Origin: Pseudozobellia thermophila
Lineage (GTDB): Bacteria; Bacteroidota; Bacteroidia; Flavobacteriales; Flavobacteriaceae
Direction: 5' to 3'
Length of the DNA stretch: 64,000 nt
Assembly: GCF_900141855.1 (NCBI RefSeq)
Contig: NZ_FQYU01000001.1
Location: 965,402 to 1,029,401 of the forward strand
Made by a program: the position numbers and the translations under genes. Positions 25,701 through 34,116 of this stretch are shown here, one piece after another. The notes below the pieces were generated by a model. The model saw only the letters and a list, made by a program, of their open reading frames with translations. It searched no databases and had not been told where the DNA came from. Every line of letters begins with the position of its first letter. Position 1 is the stretch's first letter.

Positions 25701-27126
25701 AGGGGAAAGGGGTGGTCGCCGTGGCATTGCTCAGTTCGCCGTCCAAGGCGTTGATGCCGCTGAAGATCCAGTTCGCACTATCGAAGCTGCCGTTGTTGGC
25801 GGGAACTTCGTCCTTTCTATAGGCCCATCCGTCGAGATGGTCCCAAGCTTCGCCCGAACCATCGGTGTTGATATCGCCAAACACATCGATGACCGACCCG
25901 TTCAGGAACAACTCTACGGCATCGTCGCCGTTTATGGCCATGGCACCGGAGGTGTAATCGGGGGCAAAGCCGAAAAAATCGGTAAAGCCTTCCGTTTCGG
26001 AGGCCAGGTAAATAAACTGACCGGCCTGTATGGCATCGGCGGGAAAGGTAAACTCCTGTCCGTCGCTACCCCCTCCGTTATTGGCCGAACCTATTCCGTA
26101 CACACTCAAATCGGGAATGTCGGTGGTGGCATAGAGCTCGATGGCCTTTGGGGTGCCCCCAGAAAGCGGCCCGTCCAGGGCGCCGGTGATTATCAAGCCC
26201 GATTCGATCGGGGTGTCCGATTCGGTGCGGGCACTTGTCGCCACTCCCGTTGAATATTCGATAGCCGGTGTCACCGACCAGATCTTATAAAAATATTCGG
26301 TGTTGGGGCTTAGACCGCCGTGTTGAAAGAGGGTCGTGTTTCCCGTGGCCAATACCGTACTGCCGTCGGATAGGGTTTCACCTGTAACGTACGTTTGCCC
26401 GTCTACCAAGGAAGCCGTGATGGCCTGTGTTGAAACGGCCAAGACAATGGCATCGTTATCGGCGTTCAAGGACCAGGACAAATCGATGGAGGTCGTGCCC
26501 TGTACCGTTGTTGTAAAGCCGGAAGGGTTGGCGATGACCGTTGTCCCACCGCCCCCAAAGGAAGCAAGGGGGAAGGGCGAGGCCGCCGATGCGTTCGACA
26601 TGGCGTTGTCGAGGGCATCCGGGCCGCTAAATGTCCAGTTGTCCAAAACGAAGGCGGTGCCATCGGGTCCGGTGCCGTTCTTTCTATAGGCCCACCCATC
26701 GAGGTATTCCCACGGTTGGCCGTTTCCATCGACATTGATGTCTCCGAAGGTGTCGATTACGGCGCCTTGGTAAAAGAGTTCAATGGCATCGTCACCGTTC
26801 ACATTGGCCGCTGAATCTTCGTAGTCGGGCGCAAATCCAAAGAAATTGTTGAATTCTACCGCTTCGGAGGCAAGATAGATGTACGAGCCCGAAGTGGCCG
26901 TGGTGGCAGGGAAGGTAAATTCTTCACCATCGCTGCCCCCGCCGTTGTTGGCAGAGCCAATGCCATAGGCGCTTAAATCGGGAATATCGTTGGCCACGTA
27001 AAGTTCGATGGCCTTGGGGAGGCCACCGGGCAAGGGACCGTCTATGACCCCTGTAATCTTTAAGTCCTGGGCAAAGGCACCCAGGGCCAAGGTCAAAAAG
27101 AACAATAGCAAGTAATTTTTCTTCAT
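22786..27126 (-). CDS. Large T9SS-exported multidomain protein with endonuclease/exonuclease/phosphatase domain
   Basis: 1446 residues. Order: signal peptide (1-20); lamin-tail-like repeat 1 (21-193); FN3-like linker (~196-305); repeats 2 (310-480) and 3 (481-653); OB-fold-like region (~658-845); an endonuclease/exonuclease/phosphatase (EEP) domain (~862-1160); a SprB-type repeat (~1170-1235); a PKD/Ig-like segment (~1245-1315); and a T9SS type A sorting domain (~1365-1446, SPNPFTYSTTIAFSEP). EEP catalytic positions look intact: N870 in IATWNIEWFG, E912, H1021, D1062/N1064 in LGDYNDD, D1115/H1116 and D1149/H1150 in ASDHFPV. It is thus likely a cell-surface or secreted DNase or phosphodiesterase, perhaps for scavenging extracellular DNA; this is inferred. 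It sits between pdeM and the repair helicase and ends in its own terminator. Confidence 0.88.
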   Translation of the reverse strand: MKKNYLLLFFLTLALGAFAQDLKITGVIDGPLPGGLPKAIELYVANDIPDLSAYGIGSANNGGGSDGEEFTFPATTATSGSYIYLASEAVEFNNFFGFAPDYEDSAANVNGDDAIELFYQGAVIDTFGDINVDGNGQPWEYLDGWAYRKNGTGPDGTAFVLDNWTFSGPDALDNAMSNASAASPFPLASFGGGGTTVIANPSGFTTTVQGTTSIDLSWSLNADNDAIVLAVSTQAITASLVDGQTYVTGETLSDGSTVLATGNTTLFQHGGLSPNTEYFYKIWSVTPAIEYSTGVATSARTESDTPIESGLIITGALDGPLSGGTPKAIELYATTDIPDLSVYGIGSANNGGGSDGQEFTFPADAIQAGQFIYLASETEGFTDFFGFAPDYTSGAMAINGDDAVELFLNGSVIDVFGDINTDGSGEAWDHLDGWAYRKDEVPANNGSFDSANWIFSGINALDGELSNATATTPFPLQSYGPDLMITGIVDGPLPGGLPKAVELYARNAIADLSLYGFGSANNGGGTDGEEFTFPAVGVPANTYVYLATDIDGFTAYFGFAPDYTSDSVSVNGDDAIELFYKGEVIDTFGDINMDGSGQAWDYLDGWAYRKEGTLNSGSFILDDWTYSGIDVLDGSTTNATASLPFPIGTFGGGDGSTENPDVISISDARAAADGTLVSVSGVLTVADEFAGSAYLQDATGAIAVFDEKVHGAGAFQVGDSITVVGVRSSFNEQLQISPVTEVVHNGRPDHPILPLEISLDQLSQHPGELVSIANVAFPRPNDLLFGNSNYLVSDGSGSGELRIDNDVEALVGLAQPETCDQVIGVVGRFYETYQLLPRNRTDLACAQAYEAPTLPIEVDADKTLEIATWNIEWFGDEGNSPAAGNPNSDAIQKDSVKAVIQSIDPDIMAVQEISDDALFATMVGELEGYDYILSPATSYPNDPGVSQKVGFIYKTDVVTVTGTKVLLESIHPYYNGGDTSFLTDYPSDADRFYASGRLPFLISTTVTIDGAETAYDFVALHARANSSSGAQERYDMRKYDVEVLRDSLNQYYADNNLVVLGDYNDDVDETVADDVSTTLSTYQAFVADTTNFDILTDVLSEQGLRSYAFRENVIDHILVSNELAENYIAQSAQVHYEFYDSDYTQTASDHFPVSVRMLVKPFVLDSIAKTDVSCYGEGDGSATVAVSGGVGPYTYVWSNGASTPTIEGLEPGEYSVTVTDALQNSLEATIAIYEPSALELVTSEDTTITIGYGTDNCATLSVWEVMGGAGNFTYEWSTGETTESISVCPGETTGYTVTVTDENGCSASKTIEVAVNDVSCGNNPRNPKVQICYKGRTLCVSQYAVSSFLKRGASLGSCEDLPPVDLEIKVSPNPFTYSTTIAFSEPTPDHYLAVLYNTYGRWVYSTWIPKNTTSKKLYPFYLRKGVYVLGIYNGKDLVESVKLIKE
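25168..25686 (-). repeat. Lamin-tail-like repeat, copy 3 (residues 481-653)
   Basis: Begins PDLMITGIVDGPLPGGLPKA; contains GSANNGGGTDGEEFTFPA, NGDDAIELFYKG and YLDGWAYRKEG. It follows copy 2 directly with no linker and ends, like copy 1, in a GGG spacer. Confidence 0.85.
25687..26199 (-). repeat. Lamin-tail-like repeat, copy 2 (residues 310-480)
   Basis: Begins GLIITGALDGPLSGGTPKAI; contains GSANNGGGSDGQEFTFPA, NGDDAVELFLNG and HLDGWAYRKDE. Separated from copy 1 by a ~115-residue FN3-like linker. Confidence 0.85.
26548..27066 (-). repeat. Lamin-tail-like repeat, copy 1 (residues 21-193)
   Basis: Begins DLKITGVIDGPLPGGLPKAI and contains GSANNGGGSDGEEFTFPA, NGDDAIELFYQG and YLDGWAYRKN. It shares its block order and most residues with copies 2 and 3. 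Confidence 0.85.
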
Positions 27127-27235
27127 AGCGTTGTTTTTTAGAATCGGTTCAACCTTACAAAGGTTTTAAAATACTGTGGATTAAGGGTGTGCTTAAATTT
27201 AAGGTTAGGTTAACAATTCAAAAATATATAATCCA

Positions 27236-29695
27236 TCATTTGGTCAACATTCGGGTCATCCGCTTTATTCGGTCGGCCAATTTTTCCGAACTCAATTTTT
27301 CGCGCAGTCTGTCCGTTATAATCGGGAACGAAAAGGGAGTGGCTTTCGAACATTCCTTCCAGACAATAGTTTGACGTTCAATTCGCGTAAGGGCCATTCG
27401 TAGGCGTCCTTCTTCCAATTGATGCTCAAAGGTTTCGGTGAAAGCCTGTTGAAAGAGTAGGTTGTCGGCCTCATAATCCTTAAAAACATCAAATAATAAC
27501 TGGGAATTGCTTTGCAGGTGCTTCATTTTAATACCCTTATTCGGATAACCGGTAAAGACCATACCGCTAATCACGGCGATATCGCGAAATTTGCGGCGCG
27601 CCATTTCGTTGGAGTTGAGGCTCTTCTGCAAATCGGACAACATATAATCCGTAGTAAACAAATCATTGTCCAAAACCGCTTGAATGTCTATGGGCTTATC
27701 GCTCAACATTTCAAAACCGTAATCATTAAATGCCAGGGAGACCGTTATAGGTTGCAACAGGCTTATTCGGTAAGACAGCAAACTACTCATAGCCTCATGA
27801 ACGGCCCTGCCTTCAAAAGGGTAGAATATGTGGTGGTACCCGTCTCGGGTCTTAAAGGTTTCTATTAAAAATTCCGCAGGTGTGGGAACGATACTTTCTT
27901 CCCGCTGCTTGTCAAAAATAGGTTTGAGCGATTTTAATTCCGGACCTTGCAAGTCATTGGCAGCAGCTTTGTATAATTCTTGACGAAGCAATTCTGACAT
28001 CTGTGCCGAAAAACTAAGTCGGCCTCCCATCCAGCTAGGAACCTTATTCGTCTTTTTAGTGGAGTTTCGTACATGGGCCTGCATGCCTTTAATGCGGATA
28101 AATTCCAAATTTCTTCCTGCAAATGTAAAGACATCCCCTCGTGTCAATTTAGAAATAAAATACTCTTCAATGGAGCCGATGTAGCCTCCGGTTTGGTACT
28201 TGACGGTAATGGTGGCATCACCAACAATTGTTCCGATTTGAAAACGATGGCGCATGGCAATACCACGGTTGTTCACCTTAAACTTGCCATCCGCTTCAAC
28301 CTCCACTTTTTTGTATTCGTCATAACTGCTTAGGCTCTGGCTGCCCATCACCAAAAAGTTCAGCAGCCATTGCCATTGGTCTTCGGTAATACCTTGGTAA
28401 CAAAAAGTACGTTTTATTTCAGGAAAAATAGCATTGGGGTAAAACCCGTCCGAGATGGCCAAAGTGGTCAAATACTGAAGGAGAACATCAAAACTGTTGA
28501 GGTAGGGCAGACGGTCTTCCACGGCATTATCCTTGACGGCCACTTGCAATGCGGATGCTTCAATGAGCTCCATGGCGTGGGTAGGTAAAAAATGAATAAC
28601 ACTTTCTTTTCCGGGGCGGTGGCCACTACGGCCCGCACGTTGTAAAAAACGGGCTACGCCTTTTGGTCCGCCAATTTGTATGACCGTTTCCACGGGAGCG
28701 AAATCCACACCTAGGTCCAAACTAGAGGTACAGACCACGGCTTTAAGACTCTCGTTTCGGATGGCCTGTTCTACCCAAAGCCTCGTTTCTTTGTTGATGC
28801 TTCCGTGGTGCATGGCTATCTCCCCCGCATATTCAGGGTGTTTTTCCAAGATTTTCTGGAACCATATTTCACACTGGCTACGGGTATTGGTAAATAACAG
28901 GGTGGTTTTACTATTGTTGATGATAGGTACAACATCTTCCAATAAGTGTAACCCTAGGTGCCCGCGCCAAGGGAAGGTTTCCATCTTCTTGGGAATGATG
29001 CTCTTTACCTTGATTTTCTTTTTGATATTCGCCCTTATCATGACGGAATTTTCCAAGGCTTCGGTCTGTGGGCCTAACAATACTTCCCGAGCTTGGTCGA
29101 GGTTGCCAATTGTTGCTGAAATTCCCCAAATACGCAGGTCTTTGGATATGGTCTTTAAACGGGATAGGGCCAGTTCCATTTGAACACCCCGCTTGGTGCC
29201 CAACAGTTCATGCCATTCATCAACCACGATTGCAGAACAGTCTTTAAAAATCTTATCGTAGCCTTTTGTAGCCAATAAAAGCTGAAGACTCTCAGGCGTT
29301 GTAATCAATAGATCGGGCATCTGTTTTTTCTGTCCTGCCCGTTCTTTGGCGGTAGTATCTCCGGTTCTTATGCCTACGGTCATCTGGGTTTCCAAATCTG
29401 CGGTGACCCGCTCTGCCGATTGCCTAATTTCTTGGGAAAGTGCCCGTAACGGGGTAATCCAAATGGCTTTTAAGCCTTTTTTGTGTTTGGTCTTGTACTG
29501 CGGATTTTTCTTGATGTAGTTTAAGACAATAGGAAACCAAAGTGCATAAGTCTTACCACTGCCCGTAGGGGCGTTTAACAGTCCGTTTTTACCTTGCAGG
29601 AAGGCTTTCCAAGTATCTTTTTGAAACTTGAAAGGCTTCCAGTTTTGTTGGTCGAACCAATTTTGTGCGACTTGATAAAGTTCTTCTCTGTTCAT
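27236..29695 (-). CDS. Ligase-associated DEXH-box DNA helicase (Lhr-like)
   Basis: 819 residues, an SF2 helicase of the Lhr-Core type. Walker A is LLNAPTGSGKTYALW (residues 39-53), motif Ia ITPLRALSQEIRQSAERV, TTPESLQLLLATKGYD, the DExH box is DEWH (159-162), motif III is GISATIGN, and motif VI is LQRAGRSGHRPGKES. A winged-helix and Lhr-type domain follow. It is predicted to translocate on single-stranded DNA and unwind duplexes in the ligase-associated repair pathway. The ligase gene ends eight bases upstream, so exonuclease-ligase-helicase form one operon in that transcription order. The region is visibly more A+T-rich than its flanks. Confidence 0.93.
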   Translation of the reverse strand: MNREELYQVAQNWFDQQNWKPFKFQKDTWKAFLQGKNGLLNAPTGSGKTYALWFPIVLNYIKKNPQYKTKHKKGLKAIWITPLRALSQEIRQSAERVTADLETQMTVGIRTGDTTAKERAGQKKQMPDLLITTPESLQLLLATKGYDKIFKDCSAIVVDEWHELLGTKRGVQMELALSRLKTISKDLRIWGISATIGNLDQAREVLLGPQTEALENSVMIRANIKKKIKVKSIIPKKMETFPWRGHLGLHLLEDVVPIINNSKTTLLFTNTRSQCEIWFQKILEKHPEYAGEIAMHHGSINKETRLWVEQAIRNESLKAVVCTSSLDLGVDFAPVETVIQIGGPKGVARFLQRAGRSGHRPGKESVIHFLPTHAMELIEASALQVAVKDNAVEDRLPYLNSFDVLLQYLTTLAISDGFYPNAIFPEIKRTFCYQGITEDQWQWLLNFLVMGSQSLSSYDEYKKVEVEADGKFKVNNRGIAMRHRFQIGTIVGDATITVKYQTGGYIGSIEEYFISKLTRGDVFTFAGRNLEFIRIKGMQAHVRNSTKKTNKVPSWMGGRLSFSAQMSELLRQELYKAAANDLQGPELKSLKPIFDKQREESIVPTPAEFLIETFKTRDGYHHIFYPFEGRAVHEAMSSLLSYRISLLQPITVSLAFNDYGFEMLSDKPIDIQAVLDNDLFTTDYMLSDLQKSLNSNEMARRKFRDIAVISGMVFTGYPNKGIKMKHLQSNSQLLFDVFKDYEADNLLFQQAFTETFEHQLEEGRLRMALTRIERQTIVWKECSKATPFSFPIITDRLREKLSSEKLADRIKRMTRMLTK

Positions 29696-29702
29696 CGTTG
29701 AA

Positions 29703-31370
29703 TTAAGGAATCATCGACTTTAAATCGTCCAAGGAATTGGCTTCGTGAATGCTTTTGTCTTTGCGCCATCTCAAAATCCTTGGAAACCGAGTAGCCACAC
29801 CGCTTTTGTGCCGTTTGGATAAGGCTATGCCCTCAAACGCAATTTCAAACACGTGATGAGGAGTAACCGAGCGAACGGGTCCAAACCGTTCCAAGGTGTT
29901 TCTTTTGATCCAGGCATCCACTTTTCTAAACTCGGCATCGGTCAATCCTGAATAGGCTTTGGCAAAAGTTACCAGTTCCTTTTCACCTTCGTCATTTTCG
30001 TTCCATAGGGCAAAAGTATAATCCGTAAACAGATTACTGCGTCTCCCGTGTCCTCGCATGGCATAGGTAAGGACGGCATCAATGGTCAACGGGTCTACTT
30101 TCCATTTCCACCAATCCCCTTTTTTTCTTCCCACTAAATAAGGGGAGTCCTTACGTTTAAGCATGAGCCCTTCGCTGAACATTTCCCGGGAACGTTCCCT
30201 CTCCTTGGCGACTTCTTCCCACGAGCTAAAATGCATCGTTTCGGAAAGGTGAAATGGTATGTTTAAATTGTCGGTCTTTTGGTATAATTTTTCTAAAATG
30301 GCCCTACGCTCAGTAAATGGTTTGTTTCTGATATCATTTCCCTCCCATTCCAAAATATCGTAGGCCTTTAGAACAACAGGTACCTTTTTAAGTAAGGCCT
30401 TTGAAACGGTCTTGCGTCCAATGCGTGTCTGTAAATCGTTGAAGGTGCCTATTTGTCCATCAATATAGGGGAGAATTTCCCCGTCTATCACCGTGCCATT
30501 GGGAATGGTTGTTTTAAATTGGTTGAACTCAGGATATTTATCGGTCACCAATTCTTCACCACGGCTCCAGACAAACAGCTCGTCATTTCTAAGGATTACC
30601 TGCGAGCGTATGCCATCCCATTTATGTTCTGCGGACCAAAGGCTAACATCACCCAAATCTTCCGGCTCACCCTCAATAGCGTACGCGAGATAAAACGGGT
30701 AGGGTTTGGACAGATAATCGCTTTCGTTTTCTTCTATGATAAGTTCTTGAAAGGTAATTGTGTTCGGGTCCCAGTTCCCCATAAGTTTATAGGCCAAAAT
30801 ATCTTCATCTATTTCAGTGGCCTTTGCCAATGCCCTGGTCATTAATTTCTGGCTTACACCAATACGGAACCCTCCGGTAATCAATTTGGTAAAAACAAAA
30901 CGTTCATAATAGTCGAGCACTTTCCAGTTTTCAAAGAGGTAGGTTTTTTTGTCATCATCCGATTTCTTCTTTAATGCAATCATCTCCTCCAAAAATTGGG
31001 TCAATGTTTTTTCTGTGGATGTTTTGCTCGATGGAACTATGAGAGCAATGGTTTCGGCCAAATCGCCCACAATGTGATAGCTTTCCTCAAACAACCAAAG
31101 TGGAATGTTGGCCAGTTCGGAAGCCCATTCCCGTAATAGGGTGGTGTTTACGGGACGAGGTGGGCGACGATGCGATAAAATGGCAATCGTCCATACTTTG
31201 TCCTTGTTGCTCGCTGCCAAAAAATAATCCGTCAAGGCTTGGACCTTAACATTGGTCTTATTGGTGCTATCCAAGGTTTTTATCAGTGCGGCAAACCCAC
31301 GCATGCCAAGTTCCTTCGATCCGAAAACCGTAGTAGTGTCAATTTCCGATGTAGTCTGTTCTTGCTTCAT
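29703..31370 (-). CDS. ATP-dependent DNA ligase of the Lhr-associated cluster
   Basis: 555 residues. An N-terminal DNA-binding domain (ALIKTLDSTNKTNVKVQALT, VLDYYERFVFTKLITGGFRI) precedes the nucleotidyltransferase domain with catalytic K250 in EHKWDGIRSQ, motif III-type VIDGEILPY, motif IV EGLMLKRKDSPY and motif V WWKWKVDPLTIDAVLTYA; an OB domain ends the protein. It seals nicks using ATP, in contrast to the NAD-dependent LigA expected elsewhere in the genome. The start overlaps the exonuclease stop by four bases (ATGA), which indicates translational coupling. Confidence 0.94.
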   Translation of the reverse strand: MKQEQTTSEIDTTTVFGSKELGMRGFAALIKTLDSTNKTNVKVQALTDYFLAASNKDKVWTIAILSHRRPPRPVNTTLLREWASELANIPLWLFEESYHIVGDLAETIALIVPSSKTSTEKTLTQFLEEMIALKKKSDDDKKTYLFENWKVLDYYERFVFTKLITGGFRIGVSQKLMTRALAKATEIDEDILAYKLMGNWDPNTITFQELIIEENESDYLSKPYPFYLAYAIEGEPEDLGDVSLWSAEHKWDGIRSQVILRNDELFVWSRGEELVTDKYPEFNQFKTTIPNGTVIDGEILPYIDGQIGTFNDLQTRIGRKTVSKALLKKVPVVLKAYDILEWEGNDIRNKPFTERRAILEKLYQKTDNLNIPFHLSETMHFSSWEEVAKERERSREMFSEGLMLKRKDSPYLVGRKKGDWWKWKVDPLTIDAVLTYAMRGHGRRSNLFTDYTFALWNENDEGEKELVTFAKAYSGLTDAEFRKVDAWIKRNTLERFGPVRSVTPHHVFEIAFEGIALSKRHKSGVATRFPRILRWRKDKSIHEANSLDDLKSMIP

Positions 31371-32401
31371 GGGGTCTGGGTTTCAAGGGGTGCGGTCTCT
31401 TCTGGGGTAGTGCTGTCTTCCTCGTCACCGTATTGGGTTTCTTCCGTACGGGCGTCATAACCCTGTTCGCGCAGGTATCGTGAAAAGATTTCGGTATACC
31501 CGTGGGTGCAAATGATTTTTTCCGCGCCCGTTGCCTCAATGCTGGATAAGAGTCCCTGCCAGTCGCAGTGGTCGCTCAGAACAAAACCTTTGTCAATGGC
31601 CCTTCTGCGGCGGGCTCCCCTAAAAGTCATCCAACCGCTTGCGGAAGCCGTTACGTAGGGAACCATTTTACGGATCCAAGTACTGCCGTGTGCACTGGGC
31701 GGGGCCAGAACAATATTTCCAAGAAGCTCCTCTTTTTTGGTTTCCTTGGTAATTAGGGTCGTTTCGGGAAAATCGACCAATGGGCGAAGCACTTGGGTCA
31801 TGTTCTCAATGGCTCCATGGGTGTATATCTTGCCTATATCCGTGTCCAGATATTTGAGTAGCCTTTGTGCCTTTCCCAAGCTATAGCCAAAAAGGATTGA
31901 GGTTTTTCCCTCTGCCTGGTTATCCGTCCACCACTGGTTGATATTTTCAAAAACCTCTTGCTGGGGAGTCCATTTAAAAGCGGGTAGTCCAAAGGTGCAT
32001 TCCGTAATGAAGGTGTCGCATTTTATGGGTTCGTAGGGGGTGGAGATGCCGTCGTTCTCGGTTTTGTAATCTCCCGTAAACACCCAAACTTCGCCCTTAT
32101 GTTCTACTCGAATTTGTGATGAGCCAATGATATGGCCGGCAGGATGAAGGCTGAATTTTACATTGTTGACCGTAAAGGATTCTCCCCATTCCCTTCCGGA
32201 GACATTGATTTCCCCTAGACGATGGCTGATAATAGGTACGTTTCTATGGTGTGTGATATATTGCTCGTGTCCCCATCGACTATGATCGGCATGCCCATGG
32301 GAAATAATTGCCTTGTCAACAGGTTTCCACGGGTCTAGATACACCTTGGCGGCACCGCAATAAATGCCCTTATCGGTAAATTCAAGAAGTGGTTTTTTCA
32401 T
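31367..32401 (-). CDS. Ligase-associated DNA damage response exonuclease (MBL fold)
   Basis: 344 residues, a metallo-beta-lactamase/beta-CASP nuclease. The metal site is AIISHGHADHSRWG (HxHxDH at residues 35-40); other family marks are VWVFTGDYKTENDG, TFITECTFGLPAFKW, FGYSLGKAQRLLKYL and the C-terminal GFVLSDHCDWQGLL with IICTHGYTEIFSRYL. It is the first gene of the exonuclease-ligase-helicase operon. A near-consensus -7 (TAACTTTC, 32409-32416) lies just upstream. The C-terminal tail is acidic and Thr/Glu-rich. Confidence 0.93.
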   Translation of the reverse strand: MKKPLLEFTDKGIYCGAAKVYLDPWKPVDKAIISHGHADHSRWGHEQYITHHRNVPIISHRLGEINVSGREWGESFTVNNVKFSLHPAGHIIGSSQIRVEHKGEVWVFTGDYKTENDGISTPYEPIKCDTFITECTFGLPAFKWTPQQEVFENINQWWTDNQAEGKTSILFGYSLGKAQRLLKYLDTDIGKIYTHGAIENMTQVLRPLVDFPETTLITKETKKEELLGNIVLAPPSAHGSTWIRKMVPYVTASASGWMTFRGARRRRAIDKGFVLSDHCDWQGLLSSIEATGAEKIICTHGYTEIFSRYLREQGYDARTEETQYGDEEDSTTPEETAPLETQTP

Positions 32402-32515
32402 GTTTGTAGAAAGTTACGTAATATTTCAAAATGGCATTCCGTCGCGATGGGGGCCTTATGGCGGGATGGGGGTAAAATAATCATATACTTAGAGGCGAAT
32501 GACCTCTAAAAAAAT

Positions 32516-32523
32516 TATATTTG
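32516..32523 (+). promoter_or_regulatory. -7 promoter element of the single TerB-like gene
   Basis: TATATTTG, an exact TAnnTTTG match, 22 bases before the ATG at 32545. It overlaps an alternative TTG start at 32521, which is therefore rejected. Confidence 0.6.
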
Positions 32524-32544
32524 CTGCCAATAAAATTGAAATAT

Positions 32545-32967
32545 ATGGCTATTGCAGATTTATATTCTAGCGGGGAACACAGACGAAACCTGGCACATTT
32601 TGCGGCACTTGCCACTTTGGCATCGGTCGATGGCGAAATAAGTCCGGAAGAGAAAAGCCTGTTAGATCGTTTTGCGACCAAGTTGGATATAACCGAATCG
32701 GAGTACAAGGAGGTGATGAAAAAGGAGAACAAGTATCCTATAGTGCCCCCTCATGATTCGGAGAAGCGATTGGAAAGGTTATACGACCTTTTCCGTATTA
32801 TTTTTTCAGACCATTTGATCGATGACGAAGAGATGGTTTTCTTGAAAAAGTACGCCATAGGCCTGGGCTACTCTGACGAACAAGCCGATGCCATCATCAA
32901 TAAGTCGGTGGCCATTTTTAGCGGGCAGATCGATTTTGATGATTACGTCTACTTGGTGAAGCGTTAA
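32545..32967 (+). CDS. TerB-family protein
   Basis: A 140-residue cytoplasmic protein with a full TerB-like helical domain: RNLAHFAALATLASVDGEIS, PEEKSLLDRFATKLDITESE, LYDLFRIIFSDHLIDDEEMV and ALGYSDEQ-type GLGYSDEQADAII. Two acidic clusters (ASVDGEISPEE and DHLIDDEEM) are the usual metal-binding positions. It is more complete than the tandem TerB-like pair at 16.6-17.3 kb. It sits alone between the repair operon and fbp (convergent, 28 bases). Function unknown. Confidence 0.8.
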   Translation: MAIADLYSSGEHRRNLAHFAALATLASVDGEISPEEKSLLDRFATKLDITESEYKEVMKKENKYPIVPPHDSEKRLERLYDLFRIIFSDHLIDDEEMVFLKKYAIGLGYSDEQADAIINKSVAIFSGQIDFDDYVYLVKR

Positions 32968-32995
32968 GTCGTTCCGATCGGGGGGGGGTGGCCGG

Positions 32996-34003
32996 TTAGT
33001 GGTATTTCTCCAAAAATTCCTGAAGTTTTAGTACCATATTTTTGCTTCCGCAAAAGAAGGGTACCCGTTGGTGCAGTTCCTTGGGCTGGATGTCCAAGAT
33101 CCTGTTCTTGCCACCGATGGCCAGTCCGTTGGCCTGTTCGGCCAAAAAGGCCATGGGGTTGCATTCGTATAGCAATCGCAGTTTTCCCTCTTCGGTCACG
33201 CTGCTTTTCGGATACATGTAAATCCCTCCTTTGATCATATTCCGGTGGAAGTCCGATACCAAAGACCCGATATACCTAGAGGTGTAGGGGCGGTCGCCCT
33301 CTTCTTCCTGGCAGTATTTGATGTAATCTTTTACGCCTTGGTGAAAATGAACGTAGTTGCCCTCGTTTACCGAGTAGATACGGCCGTCTTCAGGAAATCG
33401 CATATTGGGGTGCGATAGGTAAAAGGTGCCTATAGCGGGATTGAGGGTAAAGCCGTTGACCCCGTCTCCCGTGGTATAGACCAACATGGTAGATGTGCCA
33501 TATACCACATAGCCCGCGGCGACCTGGTTTTTGCCGGGCTGTAGAAAATCTTCAAGGGTTACCGGGGTGCCTACGGGGGTGATCCGCCGGTATATCGAAA
33601 AAATTGTACCTACCGATACGTTTACATCGATGTTCGATGAGCCGTCCAAGGGGTCGATCAGAACGATATATTTGTTTTGGTGCTGCTGGTCGTTGCTGTT
33701 GATCGAAATAAAGTCGTCTTCCTCTTCCGACGCAATGCCGCAGACAATTTCGCGGTTGGTCAGGGTCTGGATAAATTTTTCGTTGGCGAGCACGTCGAGC
33801 TTCTGCTGGTCTTCCCCCTGAATGTTGGTTTCGCCGGCCGCACCTAAAATATCGACCAGTCCGGCCTTGTTTACCTCGTGGTTTACTACTTTTGCCGCCA
33901 ATCTGATGGCATTGATCAGTTTGGACAGCTCCCCGGAGGAATATTGAAAGGAATCTTGGTTTTCTATTATAAACTCTCCTAAGGTGCAATTTTTACGGGT
34001 CAT
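32996..34003 (-). CDS. fbp: Fructose-1,6-bisphosphatase class I
   Basis: 335 residues, full length. It hydrolyses fructose 1,6-bisphosphate in gluconeogenesis. The metal and phosphate site is [20 protein letters not shown], with ASEEEDDF upstream and the substrate loop [20 protein letters not shown] near the C-terminus, followed by [17 protein letters not shown]. It is divergent from the GNAT-lysC unit across a 113-base gap. A near-match GATATTTG in minus orientation lies about 30 bases before the start. Confidence 0.97.
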   Translation of the reverse strand: MTRKNCTLGEFIIENQDSFQYSSGELSKLINAIRLAAKVVNHEVNKAGLVDILGAAGETNIQGEDQQKLDVLANEKFIQTLTNREIVCGIASEEEDDFISINSNDQQHQNKYIVLIDPLDGSSNIDVNVSVGTIFSIYRRITPVGTPVTLEDFLQPGKNQVAAGYVVYGTSTMLVYTTGDGVNGFTLNPAIGTFYLSHPNMRFPEDGRIYSVNEGNYVHFHQGVKDYIKYCQEEEGDRPYTSRYIGSLVSDFHRNMIKGGIYMYPKSSVTEEGKLRLLYECNPMAFLAEQANGLAIGGKNRILDIQPKELHQRVPFFCGSKNMVLKLQEFLEKYH

Positions 34004-34089
34004 GAAAAGCGGACTGTTGGTTCAACCACAAATATCGGGTATTTTGTGAAAGAACGCTATTTTCATTTTACTTTACTTTTTTAAATTTA

Positions 34090-34097
34090 TAACTTTG
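34090..34097 (+). promoter_or_regulatory. -7 promoter element of the GNAT-aspartate kinase unit
   Basis: TAACTTTG, an exact TAnnTTTG match in a very A+T-rich stretch, 19 bases before the GNAT ATG. No clear -33 TTTG. Confidence 0.6.
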
Positions 34098-34116
34098 TGT
34101 TTTATTTATAACAATT

